Notes: generated from the letters alone by a model not told the origin. Positions 1 through 6,748 are shown, numbered from the stretch's first letter. The stretch is 8,570 nt of DNA from an uncultured Deferribacteraceae bacterium (GCA_947039055.1 CAMQYB010000064.1:1-8570), one strand, 5' to 3'. Program-made: numbers and translations.

Positions 1-362
1 AAAAGTGTTCAATTAATTTCTGTCTAACTGTTTTGGTGGTTATCACACCGACTACCGAAACAAGCGTATTGCAAAAGTGTTCAATTAATTTCTGTCTAAA
101 CGTTTTGGTGGTTATCACATTTATTGTCTGAACAAGCGTATTGCAAAAGTGTTCAATCAATTTCTATCTAAACTGTTTTTGTGGTTATCACATTATATTG
201 TCTGAACAAGCATATTGCAAAAGTGTTCAATCAATTTCTGTCTAAACGTTTTTGTGGTTATCACACCGACTACCGAAACAAGCATATTGCAAAAGTGTTC
301 AATTAATGTCTGTCTAAATGTTTTGGTGGTTATCACTAAAACTACCGCAACAAGTGTATTGC
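1..362. repeat. Tandem array of five ~72-bp repeats next to lolC
   Basis: Five direct copies lie end to end at 1-72, 73-144, 145-218, 219-290 and 291-362. Four are 72 bp and the third is 74 bp. Each begins aaaagtgttcaat, carries gtggttatcac in the middle and ends caagYRtattgc. Copies 1 and 4 differ at only about five positions. The most variable part is the stretch after tatcac: copies 1 and 4 have accgactaccgaaac, copies 2 and 3 have a form ending attgtctgaac, and copy 5 is a variant of the first type. Copy 1 starts at the first base of the window, so the array probably extends further left. This stretch of more than 300 bases holds no convincing gene. Function is unknown; it could be a minisatellite-like array, a processed 3' RNA region or a recombination-prone spacer. 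Confidence 0.95.
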
Positions 363-390
363 AAATTATCTAATTAATTTTTTCTAAGCG
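363..390. repeat. Degenerate sixth repeat copy overlapping the lolC 3' end
   Basis: Directly after the fifth full copy, and in the correct register, the sequence resembles the start of another unit. It shares the aattaattt block and a following tctaaRcg block with the full copies, with small gaps between. The segment includes the lolC stop codon (374-376) and its last few codons. The similarity fades before the ggtggttatcac block. Base composition is AT-rich, so chance contributes, but the correct phase makes a real relationship more likely than not. Confidence 0.6.
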
Positions 391-1606
391 ATTCCGTAAC
401 GCCTGTTTTTGCAGCCATGTGTGATGGAAAAATAGATGCAATCAAAGTAATTAGAAACGCTGCTAAGGTAACTATGATATAAACATTAAAATCCATCTCA
501 ATAGGTATAGTGTCAGAGAAGTAAACGTTTTTAGGTATCTGTATTATGTTAGTGTATTTTAATATAACGGATATTGTGAGTGCTAATAGATTTCCGATAA
601 TTGTTCCAAGCACTCCAACTACAACCCCTTGAAATATAAATATTCTTCTTATAAATTTTGTTGATGCTCCGAACGATTTTAGAATTGCGATATCTTTTCT
701 TTTATCTTTAACGGTTATGGCGATCATTGAAACTATGTTAAATGATGCAACAACTATGATTAATGCGAGCACAATAAACATCGCATATTTTTCAAGTTCA
801 AGTGCAGAGAATAAAGATTTATTCATAGATATCCAGTCTCTAATCCAGTAAGGATATCCAAGTCCAGCCCCCACTTCTAACGCTAATTTATTAACATCGT
901 AACTTTTGGTTGTTTTAACAGATAAACCTGTCGCTGAATTTTGCATCTTATTAAAATTCATAAGTGCGTTTATGTTTGTATATGCGAACCCAGAGTTATA
1001 TTCACCAAGTCCTGTATCAAAAACCCCTACTACGATAAATTTTTTCATTTTTGATGTTAAGCCGAAAGGTCCTCTTTTTGCAGAGCTTGGAGATATAAGA
1101 CTTAGCTCATCACCGATTTCAACATCTAAAGTTTTGGCAAGATCGATACCTAGAACTATTGTTGGTACGTTATTTATATTATCGTTTAAAACGTCTAAAG
1201 TTGAGTCGATCATAAAAGTACCTAATTTAGATACTTCGGCTTCACGGTTAGGATCGATACCTTTAACTATAGCACCAGTTACGTTATTGTTTGATGATAG
1301 AAGTCCTTGCATCATTATGAATGGAGTAACTTTTTCTACTCCGTCATAAGTTAAAACATCGGTTATAACTTTTTCATAGTTTTCAATAGGCATACTATCG
1401 AATCTAGTTATAAGCATATCAGAGCTTGTGCCAAGCAGTTTCTCTTTTAGATTATTTGTAAATCCCGTCAAAACTGATATAACAACAATTAATGTTGCCA
1501 CCCCTAAAACTATGCCGACGATTGATATGATAGATAGAAACGATAGAAGTGAATTTCTATTTCTACTCTTTAGATATCTAGCAGCAATTCTATGCTCTAA
1601 TTTCAC
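374..1606 (-). CDS. lolC: Lipoprotein-releasing ABC transporter permease, LolC/LolE family
   Basis: This 410-residue protein is the expected size for an inner-membrane permease of the Lol system, which extracts outer-membrane lipoproteins from the inner membrane and hands them to LolA using ATP hydrolysed by LolD. It has the family topology: N-terminal helix at about 19-46, a large periplasmic domain at about 47-270, then three helices near 273-298, 320-348 and 373-396. The cytoplasmic loop DKRKDIAILKSFGAS (301-315) is the conserved segment that contacts the ATPase, and the N-terminal IAARYL is typical. The GTG start is the only option after an upstream in-frame TGA, and GAGGT at 1616-1620 (minus strand) lies nine bases ahead. 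LolC and LolE cannot be separated by eye. No lolD is visible; the space downstream is the repeat array. Confidence 0.92.
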   Translation of the reverse strand: MKLEHRIAARYLKSRNRNSLLSFLSIISIVGIVLGVATLIVVISVLTGFTNNLKEKLLGTSSDMLITRFDSMPIENYEKVITDVLTYDGVEKVTPFIMMQGLLSSNNNVTGAIVKGIDPNREAEVSKLGTFMIDSTLDVLNDNINNVPTIVLGIDLAKTLDVEIGDELSLISPSSAKRGPFGLTSKMKKFIVVGVFDTGLGEYNSGFAYTNINALMNFNKMQNSATGLSVKTTKSYDVNKLALEVGAGLGYPYWIRDWISMNKSLFSALELEKYAMFIVLALIIVVASFNIVSMIAITVKDKRKDIAILKSFGASTKFIRRIFIFQGVVVGVLGTIIGNLLALTISVILKYTNIIQIPKNVYFSDTIPIEMDFNVYIIVTLAAFLITLIASIFPSHMAAKTGVTESLRKN

Positions 1607-1643
1607 TTGAAGCCTACCTCATGTTAATATATATACGACATTG

Positions 1644-1672
1644 ATTTTATACCATTACTTAAGCTTTGTCTA
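1644..1672 (-). promoter_or_regulatory. Possible housekeeping promoter for lolC
   Basis: Read on the minus strand, TAGACA (1672-1667) is followed after 17 bases by TAAAAT (1649-1644), a fair match to a -35/-10 pair. It would start transcription near 1637, about 30 bases ahead of the GTG codon. In sequence this AT-rich, such matches arise easily by chance. Confidence 0.35.
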
Positions 1673-1704
1673 CTTAATCTAAATAGATAATTCCTTAAAT
1701 CTTA

Positions 1705-1734
1705 TTGATATTGAAACTTATTACTAGATATGAT
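1705..1734 (+). promoter_or_regulatory. Possible housekeeping promoter for the porin pair
   Basis: TTGATA (1705-1710) and TATGAT (1729-1734) sit 18 bases apart, a good -35/-10 match. The start site would be near 1741, leaving a leader of about 44 bases before the first porin gene. The divergent lolC promoter would lie just to the left, so the 178-bp spacer appears to carry two back-to-back promoters. No operator was recognised. Confidence 0.45.
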
Positions 1735-1784
1735 ACAGTAAGCGTCTTTTGAGAGTAGTGAATTCATAGGTAGGAGGGATATTT

Positions 1785-2939
1785 ATGTTAAGTTTTTTAA
1801 TTAGAAGAACAAGTTTAATCGCAGTAATTATGTCATTGCTTTTTATATATGTATCAAGTAATGCAAATGCACAAGAAACAGATGTTGGTCAGACGAGTAT
1901 ACTTTTTTATGGAAGTGTAGATGTTTCAGCATTTTATAATCATACAAATAAGACTATTACAGGTAAAGCTCCGATAGACTCTTTTGACATAGGTGTAAAT
2001 ACTGAGGATACTCTTTTCGGTGCTAAATTTAATTATTTAAAAATATCAGCACTTTTAGAGTTACATCCATCAGATAGTTTTGAAGATGTGTTTAGACGAT
2101 ATTTTGTGAGTTACAATTTTACAGATGATTTATCGTTAACATTAGGTAAAAATTATACACCAAGTAGATATTCAGAACATTTTCCTCAATACGCTATGAA
2201 CGCTAATCAGTTGATGAGTTTTGGAACAATTGCAGAGATTAGAGCACCACTTGCGAGTGTATCGTGGAAGGGTTTAACTTTCGCAGTGATTATGGAAGGA
2301 GAACCAAATGTAAATACAACGGAGTTCCCAACAGATCTATTTCAAGAGTCTCAGTTTTTACCAAGATTTGAAGCATCATATTTTTTACAATCAGATAATT
2401 ATGATTTTAAAGTATACGGTGGTTACTCTAACTATCAGTTTAGATTTTATACAGCACCTGATTCTGATTTCTATAATACACACAATATAGATTCATATCA
2501 TATAGGTGTCGGTGGAATGTATGATTTCGGATTAGTGTATATTGCAGCCTCATTATTTGCAGGACAAAACCTATCTATCTGGGGTGGAGTATACGATATC
2601 AATAAAACTTTTACAGACACAGAGCCATTTTATAATAGAAAAGAGAGACAGTTTGACTCTGTATTTACAATTTCAGGTGCGTTAGCTTTAGGATTTGAGT
2701 TTAACTCACTACTTAAAGCACATATCGGTGGTGGATATACGGTATCGTCGAGAACACTTTTTGAGAGAGGTCAACCATCAGCACAATATTCAGCATTTAT
2801 CAATATGCCGATAACTTTAACTGAATATTTTGAGATAATTCCTGAGATATCAATTGTTGAACAATCGTCTAACACAAATGGAGCATATGCAGGTGCAGAG
2901 TATTATGGTGGTATTTATTTTAGAGCTAAAATAAACTAG
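1785..2939 (+). CDS. Porin-like outer-membrane beta-barrel protein, copy 1
   Basis: The 384-residue product has a Sec signal peptide: a positively charged start (FLIRRTS), a hydrophobic core and a cleavage site after ANA (about residue 29). The mature part starts with FYGSVDVSAFY, a typical first porin strand, and continues with alternating hydrophobic and polar residues rich in Tyr, Phe and Gly, as expected for a transmembrane beta barrel. It probably sits in the outer membrane as a diffusion pore, but the substrate cannot be told and I do not recognise a named family. It ends YYGGIYFRAKIN, so it lacks the usual terminal aromatic residue, although Phe lies five residues from the end. The Shine-Dalgarno sequence AGGAGGG (1772-1778) is excellent, suggesting strong translation. 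It is followed 24 bases later by a paralogue. Confidence 0.8.
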   Translation: MLSFLIRRTSLIAVIMSLLFIYVSSNANAQETDVGQTSILFYGSVDVSAFYNHTNKTITGKAPIDSFDIGVNTEDTLFGAKFNYLKISALLELHPSDSFEDVFRRYFVSYNFTDDLSLTLGKNYTPSRYSEHFPQYAMNANQLMSFGTIAEIRAPLASVSWKGLTFAVIMEGEPNVNTTEFPTDLFQESQFLPRFEASYFLQSDNYDFKVYGGYSNYQFRFYTAPDSDFYNTHNIDSYHIGVGGMYDFGLVYIAASLFAGQNLSIWGGVYDINKTFTDTEPFYNRKERQFDSVFTISGALALGFEFNSLLKAHIGGGYTVSSRTLFERGQPSAQYSAFINMPITLTEYFEIIPEISIVEQSSNTNGAYAGAEYYGGIYFRAKIN

Positions 2940-2963
2940 CATACCAATATTTTGGGAGATATC

Positions 2964-4085
2964 ATGAGATTATTACTTATAATTATTATATATATGTTTA
3001 CGTTTCTAACAACTGTTTATGCAGATGTTTCACCTAGTCAAAAATTTGATATATCGTTTTATGGACAGATAGATATGAGTTTCTTCTATAAACATAATAA
3101 CGATAAAAATTCAGGATTTCAAGATACAGACAGATTTTCGCTTCACCTAGTAGAGACAGAAACATTATTCGGTGCAGAGTTTAATTATGAAAAACTATCA
3201 GGAGTTTTAGAACTTCAACCAGTAAATTCTATAGATATATTTAAACGTTACTTTGCTACATACAATTTTTTAGATGATCTATCTTTAACGGTTGGTAAAG
3301 ATTGGACGCTTGCAGGATATTCAGAATATTTTACACAGTATTCAGATGATTATAATGCGTTATGGCGTTATGGAACATTAATCGAGCAACGTCTTCCACA
3401 ACTTAGATTAACATGGAAAAATCTTAGTTTTGCTGTAATTTGGGCTGATGATCCTGAGTTCGATATGGATGATTATTCAGAATCAATTTTTCAACTAACA
3501 AACTATATACCTAGGTTCGAGTTAGCATATAGATATGAAAGTGATGATTTTATTTATAAAATATATGCAGGATACGCTGGCTACAATATGAATATAAAAG
3601 AGTCTCTCAGTTGGGATAGTTATAGTAGTGCTTACCTTCAATCATTTTATGTAGGTGCTGGTGCGATGTATGATTTTGGAAGAGTGTATATATCTATGAA
3701 CGTGTTCATGGGCACAAACTTAGCTATTTGGGGTGGCATGGCAGATAAAAACTGGGATACAGAGTCGTACCTTCCTAAATATATTGATACAAGCGATAGC
3801 TTTACTTCTGTCGGCACATTAGGGATAGCGACATCTATCGGTATTAGAATAATAGATATACTTGAACTAACTTTCGGAGGAGGGTATACAACCTCAAGCC
3901 ACGATAGTATAACCTTAAACGGAGGTCCTATACAGTTTTCAGCATATATAAACCTTCCTATTACGATCGGTGAAAATTTTTATGTTATCCCAGAGATTGC
4001 ATATTACGAACAAACAGCAGACCAGTTTAAAAGATATACAGGTTCAGATTTTTTTGCAGGAGTATATACAGTTATATACTTTTAA
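2964..4085 (+). CDS. Porin-like outer-membrane beta-barrel protein, copy 2
   Basis: This 373-residue protein is a paralogue of the preceding gene product. They share, in order, FYG-x-(I/V)D-(M/V)S, TLFGA-x-FNY-x-K-(L/I)S, LEL-x-P, a YNF-x-DDLSLT-x-GK block near 99-112, YSE-x-F-x-QY and FAVI. A signal peptide with a long isoleucine-rich core ends at VYA (residue 20). The final residues, FFAGVYTVIYF, end in phenylalanine, the classic signal recognised by the BAM complex. The ATG at 2964 is preferred over an in-frame TTG at 2952 because GGGAG (2954-2958) overlaps that TTG and is well placed for the ATG. The 24-base gap to the first gene implies co-transcription, and a terminator follows. The role is presumably a pore or adhesin-like barrel; substrate unknown. 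Confidence 0.8.
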   Translation: MRLLLIIIIYMFTFLTTVYADVSPSQKFDISFYGQIDMSFFYKHNNDKNSGFQDTDRFSLHLVETETLFGAEFNYEKLSGVLELQPVNSIDIFKRYFATYNFLDDLSLTVGKDWTLAGYSEYFTQYSDDYNALWRYGTLIEQRLPQLRLTWKNLSFAVIWADDPEFDMDDYSESIFQLTNYIPRFELAYRYESDDFIYKIYAGYAGYNMNIKESLSWDSYSSAYLQSFYVGAGAMYDFGRVYISMNVFMGTNLAIWGGMADKNWDTESYLPKYIDTSDSFTSVGTLGIATSIGIRIIDILELTFGGGYTTSSHDSITLNGGPIQFSAYINLPITIGENFYVIPEIAYYEQTADQFKRYTGSDFFAGVYTVIYF

Positions 4086-4102
4086 TCACGGATTATTTTT
4101 AG

Positions 4103-4150
4103 TAACGGATTGCAGTAATAATTAGTTACAGTAACAATGGATTGCTTTAA
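4103..4150. repeat. Imperfect direct repeat upstream of the flagellar promoter
   Basis: Two copies of a gtaac-(aat)-ggattgc-NN-taa pattern lie at 4103-4119 and 4131-4150, and a weaker cacggatta sits at 4088-4096. They fall about 140-185 bases before the predicted sigma-54 start site, a distance at which enhancer-binding activators often act. They also lie in the 3' untranslated region of the second porin gene, so the activator-site reading is only a suggestion. Confidence 0.4.
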
Positions 4151-4189
4151 CAATCATTTAAAATTACAGAATAAATATATATAATATAA

Positions 4190-4224
4190 AGCCTCTACTT
4201 CATTTACGATGTAGAGGTTTTTTT
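4190..4224 (+). terminator. Intrinsic terminator of the porin pair
   Basis: The arms cctctac (4192-4198) and gtagagg (4211-4217) form a perfect 7-bp stem with a 12-base loop, followed by seven T residues (4218-4224). The position, about 105 bases after the second porin stop codon and before the sigma-54 promoter, separates the porin unit from the flagellar unit. Confidence 0.85.
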
Positions 4225-4259
4225 ATTGTTCGGTAGTAATACGGTACATAATGATATTT

Positions 4260-4275
4260 TGGCATGGTAGTTGCT
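4260..4275 (+). promoter_or_regulatory. Sigma-54 (RpoN) promoter of the flagellar operon
   Basis: TGGCATG (4260-4266), four bases, then TTGCT (4271-4275) matches the -24/-12 consensus TGGCAYR-N4-TTGCW, with exactly ten bases between the invariant GG and GC pairs. Transcription would start near 4286, about 29 bases ahead of the lipoprotein ATG. A sigma-54 promoter requires RpoN and an ATP-driven activator such as an FlrC/FlgR-type regulator, neither of which is in the window. This fits the middle-class flagellar gene scheme known from Vibrio, Pseudomonas and Campylobacter. Confidence 0.8.
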
Positions 4276-4314
4276 TCATAGGTTGCAAGCAGAATAATTT
4301 ATGAGGATATTACT

Positions 4315-4962
4315 ATGAAACGGGCGAATTTTATATTAATATCAGTAATTATGATAGTGCAGTTATTTACGACTGGTTGTACAACTTGGACGGGTGCAGT
4401 AAATGTATTAAACCCATTGAAGTTTGTTCAAACAGGTTTTTATCCACTACTTATTATTACTGAGATTGAAACAAGTTTTTCATCATTACTGATCGATAAA
4501 ACAAAGGCAAAAATCGGAATAATGTCAATTAATCCGTATGAAATCTTGCCTGAGGGATCAAAAATTTATGTACTTCCATCATCTATCACAACTCCAGTAA
4601 AGAAAGAGTATGATACTTATTATAGTGGTATGATTGAAGGATATTTTAGAATTAACAATTTTGCTGAACCAGTAAAAGATCTAGCAATGGCGGATTATAT
4701 TTTGAGAACAGATATAAGAGAGTCATTCAACTCTAACTACGGAAAAAATTACTCTACAATACAGATTACAATTATGGAAGTCAATGAACAACCAGTATTT
4801 TTTTCCACTATTCAAGTAGTATCAAAATCGGATAAGAACTTTTATTATTATCCAGCTAAACATGCTAAACCAGTTCAAGAACTAACTATTATAGCTATGG
4901 AAGAAACTTTCCAGAAGGCGATACCTGTCGCATTCGGTGAAGTTTCGGGAAGAGGTAGATAA
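4315..4962 (+). CDS. Uncharacterised lipoprotein heading the flagellar operon
   Basis: The family of this 215-residue protein is not recognised. It has a lipoprotein signal: MKR, a hydrophobic core and a lipobox-like FTTGC with the acceptor cysteine at residue 22. Thr at position -3 is less usual than Leu. A second hydrophobic stretch lies near 42-50. The C-terminal part reads as an alternating alpha/beta domain: a strand at SKIYVLP (82-88), a helix around 99-112, then ADYILRTDIRES (126-137) and two more strands (146-156, 160-170). This layout recalls periplasmic lipoproteins with a TolB-N/CsgG-like fold, including flagellar FlgO, but that is only a resemblance. The Shine-Dalgarno GAGGA (4303-4307) supports the start. 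It follows the sigma-54 promoter and stops one base before flgF, so a role in the flagellar basal body or its outer-membrane surround is inferred. Confidence 0.75.
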   Translation: MKRANFILISVIMIVQLFTTGCTTWTGAVNVLNPLKFVQTGFYPLLIITEIETSFSSLLIDKTKAKIGIMSINPYEILPEGSKIYVLPSSITTPVKKEYDTYYSGMIEGYFRINNFAEPVKDLAMADYILRTDIRESFNSNYGKNYSTIQITIMEVNEQPVFFSTIQVVSKSDKNFYYYPAKHAKPVQELTIIAMEETFQKAIPVAFGEVSGRGR

Positions 4963-4963
4963 T

Positions 4964-5728
4964 ATGCTAAACGGATTATATACAGCAACAAGTGGTATGC
5001 TGATGCAACAAACTAGATTAGATGTTATATCAAATAATCTAGCTAATGTTAGCACTACAGGTTTTAAGAAAGAACAAGCTGTTTTTTCTGTTTTTAGACC
5101 TAATGAAGAGAGACTTCCACAAACATGGATAAGAGACACTCTTTATAATAAATCTATCAACACAGCTGTGATACTTGATGAAATATATACTAATCATGAA
5201 AACGGCGAACTAAAAGAAACTGGAAATGTTTTTGATTTAGCACTTGTGAAAGAGAACGCTTTTTTCTCAATTGACACTCCATGGGGTGTACGCTATACAA
5301 GAGCTGGTGATTTCACTATGAACGAAAACGGTGATCTAGTTACTAGAGAAGGTTATCCTGTTATGTCTAATCAGGCTGAAGGAGCTCCTATTAATATTCC
5401 TGATGGAACATATATATCGACAGATAGAGAGGGGAATATTTATTCTGATGGAGTAGTTATTGATGCACTAGGGATAGCAGAATTTGATGACCTATCATAT
5501 CTACAAAAAGTTGGTAGAAATCTATTCGCAGCAGTAGATATAGAACCAACACCAGCTACATCTCCACAGGTGTATCAAGGATTTTTAGAGGATTCAAATG
5601 TTAATCCAATAAGTGAAATGGTAAGAATGATTGATGCATCAAGAGGATATGAAATCTACTCTAAAGTGGTTCAAACTCATGATCAAATATTATCTACATC
5701 AGCTAACAAAATAGCAGAGATAGGATAA
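4964..5728 (+). CDS. flgF: Flagellar basal-body rod protein FlgF
   Basis: This 254-residue protein is a proximal-rod subunit of the flagellar basal body, exported by the flagellar type III apparatus and therefore without a signal peptide. The N-terminal rod motif is clear: LYTATSGM (5-12) and SNNLANVSTTGFKK (23-36). The middle carries the shared FlgE/F/G core segment RYTRAGDF (110-117). The C-terminal helix segment NPISEMVRMIDASRGYEIYSKVVQ spans about 214-237. The ATG at 4964 is preferred over an in-frame GTG at 4937 because family members start immediately before GLYTA and because AGAGG (4951-4955), inside the lipoprotein gene, is correctly spaced. One base separates it from the lipoprotein stop codon, implying translational coupling. 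It is called FlgF rather than FlgG from gene order and from its greater divergence. Confidence 0.93.
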   Translation: MLNGLYTATSGMLMQQTRLDVISNNLANVSTTGFKKEQAVFSVFRPNEERLPQTWIRDTLYNKSINTAVILDEIYTNHENGELKETGNVFDLALVKENAFFSIDTPWGVRYTRAGDFTMNENGDLVTREGYPVMSNQAEGAPINIPDGTYISTDREGNIYSDGVVIDALGIAEFDDLSYLQKVGRNLFAAVDIEPTPATSPQVYQGFLEDSNVNPISEMVRMIDASRGYEIYSKVVQTHDQILSTSANKIAEIG

Positions 5729-5758
5729 GATTAAGAGTTTAAGCAACGGTTAAATACT

Positions 5759-5792
5759 GTCTAAATTATTTAGTAAAACAACTGATTTAGAC
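5759..5792 (+). other. Weak stem-loop in the flgF-flgG spacer
   Basis: gtctaaat (5759-5766) and atttagac (5785-5792) are perfect 8-bp complements around an 18-base loop. The stem is AT-rich and has no following T run, so it is not a terminator. It could modestly affect mRNA stability or mean nothing. Confidence 0.35.
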
Positions 5793-5822
5793 TCAAGTAA
5801 AGGTTGATCAAGGAGATTAATT

Positions 5823-6611
5823 ATGGTTCGTTCGATATGGACAGCAGCAACAGGAATGCACGCACAACAATTAAATATAGATAACGTAGCGAATAATTTA
5901 GCAAACGTTAATACAGCAGGTTTTAAAAAGGGTAGAATACTTTTTCAAGATTTATTATATCAAGATCTAAAACCAGCAGGAGCTATCACAGCCGCAGGTA
6001 TTACATCTCCAACAAGTATTCAGATAGGTATGGGAGCTGCAGTTGTGGCTATTGAGAAGATACATATGCAAGGTAACTATCAGCAAACTTATAACGCATT
6101 AGATGTAATGATTGAGGGTGATGGATATTTTCAAGTAATCTTACCTGATGGTGAAACAGCGTATACAAGAGCAGGATCTTTTAAGATCGATGCAAACGGT
6201 GATGTTACAACTCCTGAAGGGTATCTTTTATCACCTAACATAAATATTCCAGAGAACGCATTACAGTTATCAATATCTAAAGATGGTATTTTTGCAGTAA
6301 GTTTACCTGGTGATATAATTGAAACAGAGCTTGGACAGATAGAGACTGCTCGTTTTATAAATCCAGCAGGACTAAACTCACTAGGTGAAAATTTATATTT
6401 CCCAACAGGTGCATCAGGCGATCCACAAACATCAGTTCCTGGTGAAGATGGATTTGGTTCATTACGTCAACACTCACTTGAGACAAGTAACGTTGTTATG
6501 GTTGATGAAATGGTTAATATGATCACTGGACAACGTGCATATGAAATGTCTTCTAAAGCCGTACAAACATCTGATGAAATGCTTCAAACTGTTGCAGCAT
6601 TAAAAAGATAA
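5823..6611 (+). CDS. flgG: Flagellar distal rod protein FlgG
   Basis: This 262-residue protein is nearly identical in length to enterobacterial FlgG and forms the distal rod that passes through the P and L rings. The N-terminal signature is ANNLANVNTAGFKK (23-36). The core includes GDGYFQV (99-105) followed by AYTRAGSFKIDANGD (113-127), a close match to FlgG. The C-terminus SLETSNVVMVDEMVNMI (218-234) continues with GQRAYE and KAVQTSDEML, which is diagnostic of the rod and hook axial family. AAGGAG (5810-5815) lies seven bases before the ATG. It is 94 bases downstream of flgF with no obvious separate promoter, so it is read as part of the same sigma-54 transcript. Confidence 0.97.
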   Translation: MVRSIWTAATGMHAQQLNIDNVANNLANVNTAGFKKGRILFQDLLYQDLKPAGAITAAGITSPTSIQIGMGAAVVAIEKIHMQGNYQQTYNALDVMIEGDGYFQVILPDGETAYTRAGSFKIDANGDVTTPEGYLLSPNINIPENALQLSISKDGIFAVSLPGDIIETELGQIETARFINPAGLNSLGENLYFPTGASGDPQTSVPGEDGFGSLRQHSLETSNVVMVDEMVNMITGQRAYEMSSKAVQTSDEMLQTVAALKR

Positions 6612-6646
6612 TTAGTTAGAAGTTTTTGATAATCAACCGTCGTGTC

Positions 6647-6748
6647 AAGTTGCTTGAGTTTAATATTTAAGCAACTTAGATCTAGAATTTAGATCGGTGA
6701 CAAGTCTGAAATGATAAGTATATCTAGTTGATACTTTTATCAACTAGA
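6647..6748 (+). promoter_or_regulatory. Three consecutive RNA hairpins in the flgG-flgA spacer
   Basis: Stem A pairs 6647-6659 with 6665-6677: nine perfect pairs (aagttgctt/aagcaactt) extended by four more that include two G-U. Stem B pairs gatcta (6679-6684) with tagatc (6690-6695). Stem C is a perfect 11-bp hairpin, tctagttgata (6723-6733) with tatcaactaga (6738-6748), and a cttt loop. Stem C ends four bases before the flgA Shine-Dalgarno GGGAGGG (6753-6759). None has a T run, so they are not ordinary terminators. Possible roles are transcript processing, stabilisation of the upstream message, or control of flgA translation. Confidence 0.6.

Noticed and set aside
1..362. CRISPR array
   Set aside because: The units are 72 bp with most of the unit conserved and only a short, recurring core varying. 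CRISPR repeats are about 24-40 bp with unique spacers, and the same cores recur here in several units.
906..1349. 147-codon open frame on the plus strand
   Set aside because: It lies wholly within the lolC gene on the opposite strand, which has clear family motifs. There is no ribosome site or recognisable product.
1428..1610. 60-codon open frame on the plus strand
   Set aside because: Antisense to the lolC N-terminus, with low-complexity content and no supporting start signal.
4271..4290. A second sigma-54 element using ttgca at 4283-4287
   Set aside because: No TGGC element lies at the required distance upstream of it, whereas the 4260-4275 element fits exactly.
4937..4963. GTG start adding nine residues to FlgF
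   Set aside because: The extension overlaps the lipoprotein gene, has no ribosome site of its own, and precedes the conserved family N-terminus that begins at the ATG at 4964.
4882..5139. 85-codon open frame on the minus strand
   Set aside because: It straddles the end of the lipoprotein gene and the flgF N-terminal rod motif on the other strand, and is a shadow of both.
6679..6748. Intrinsic terminator between flgG and flgA
   Set aside because: Stable stems are present but none is followed by a T run, and flgA continues on the same strand with a strong ribosome site.
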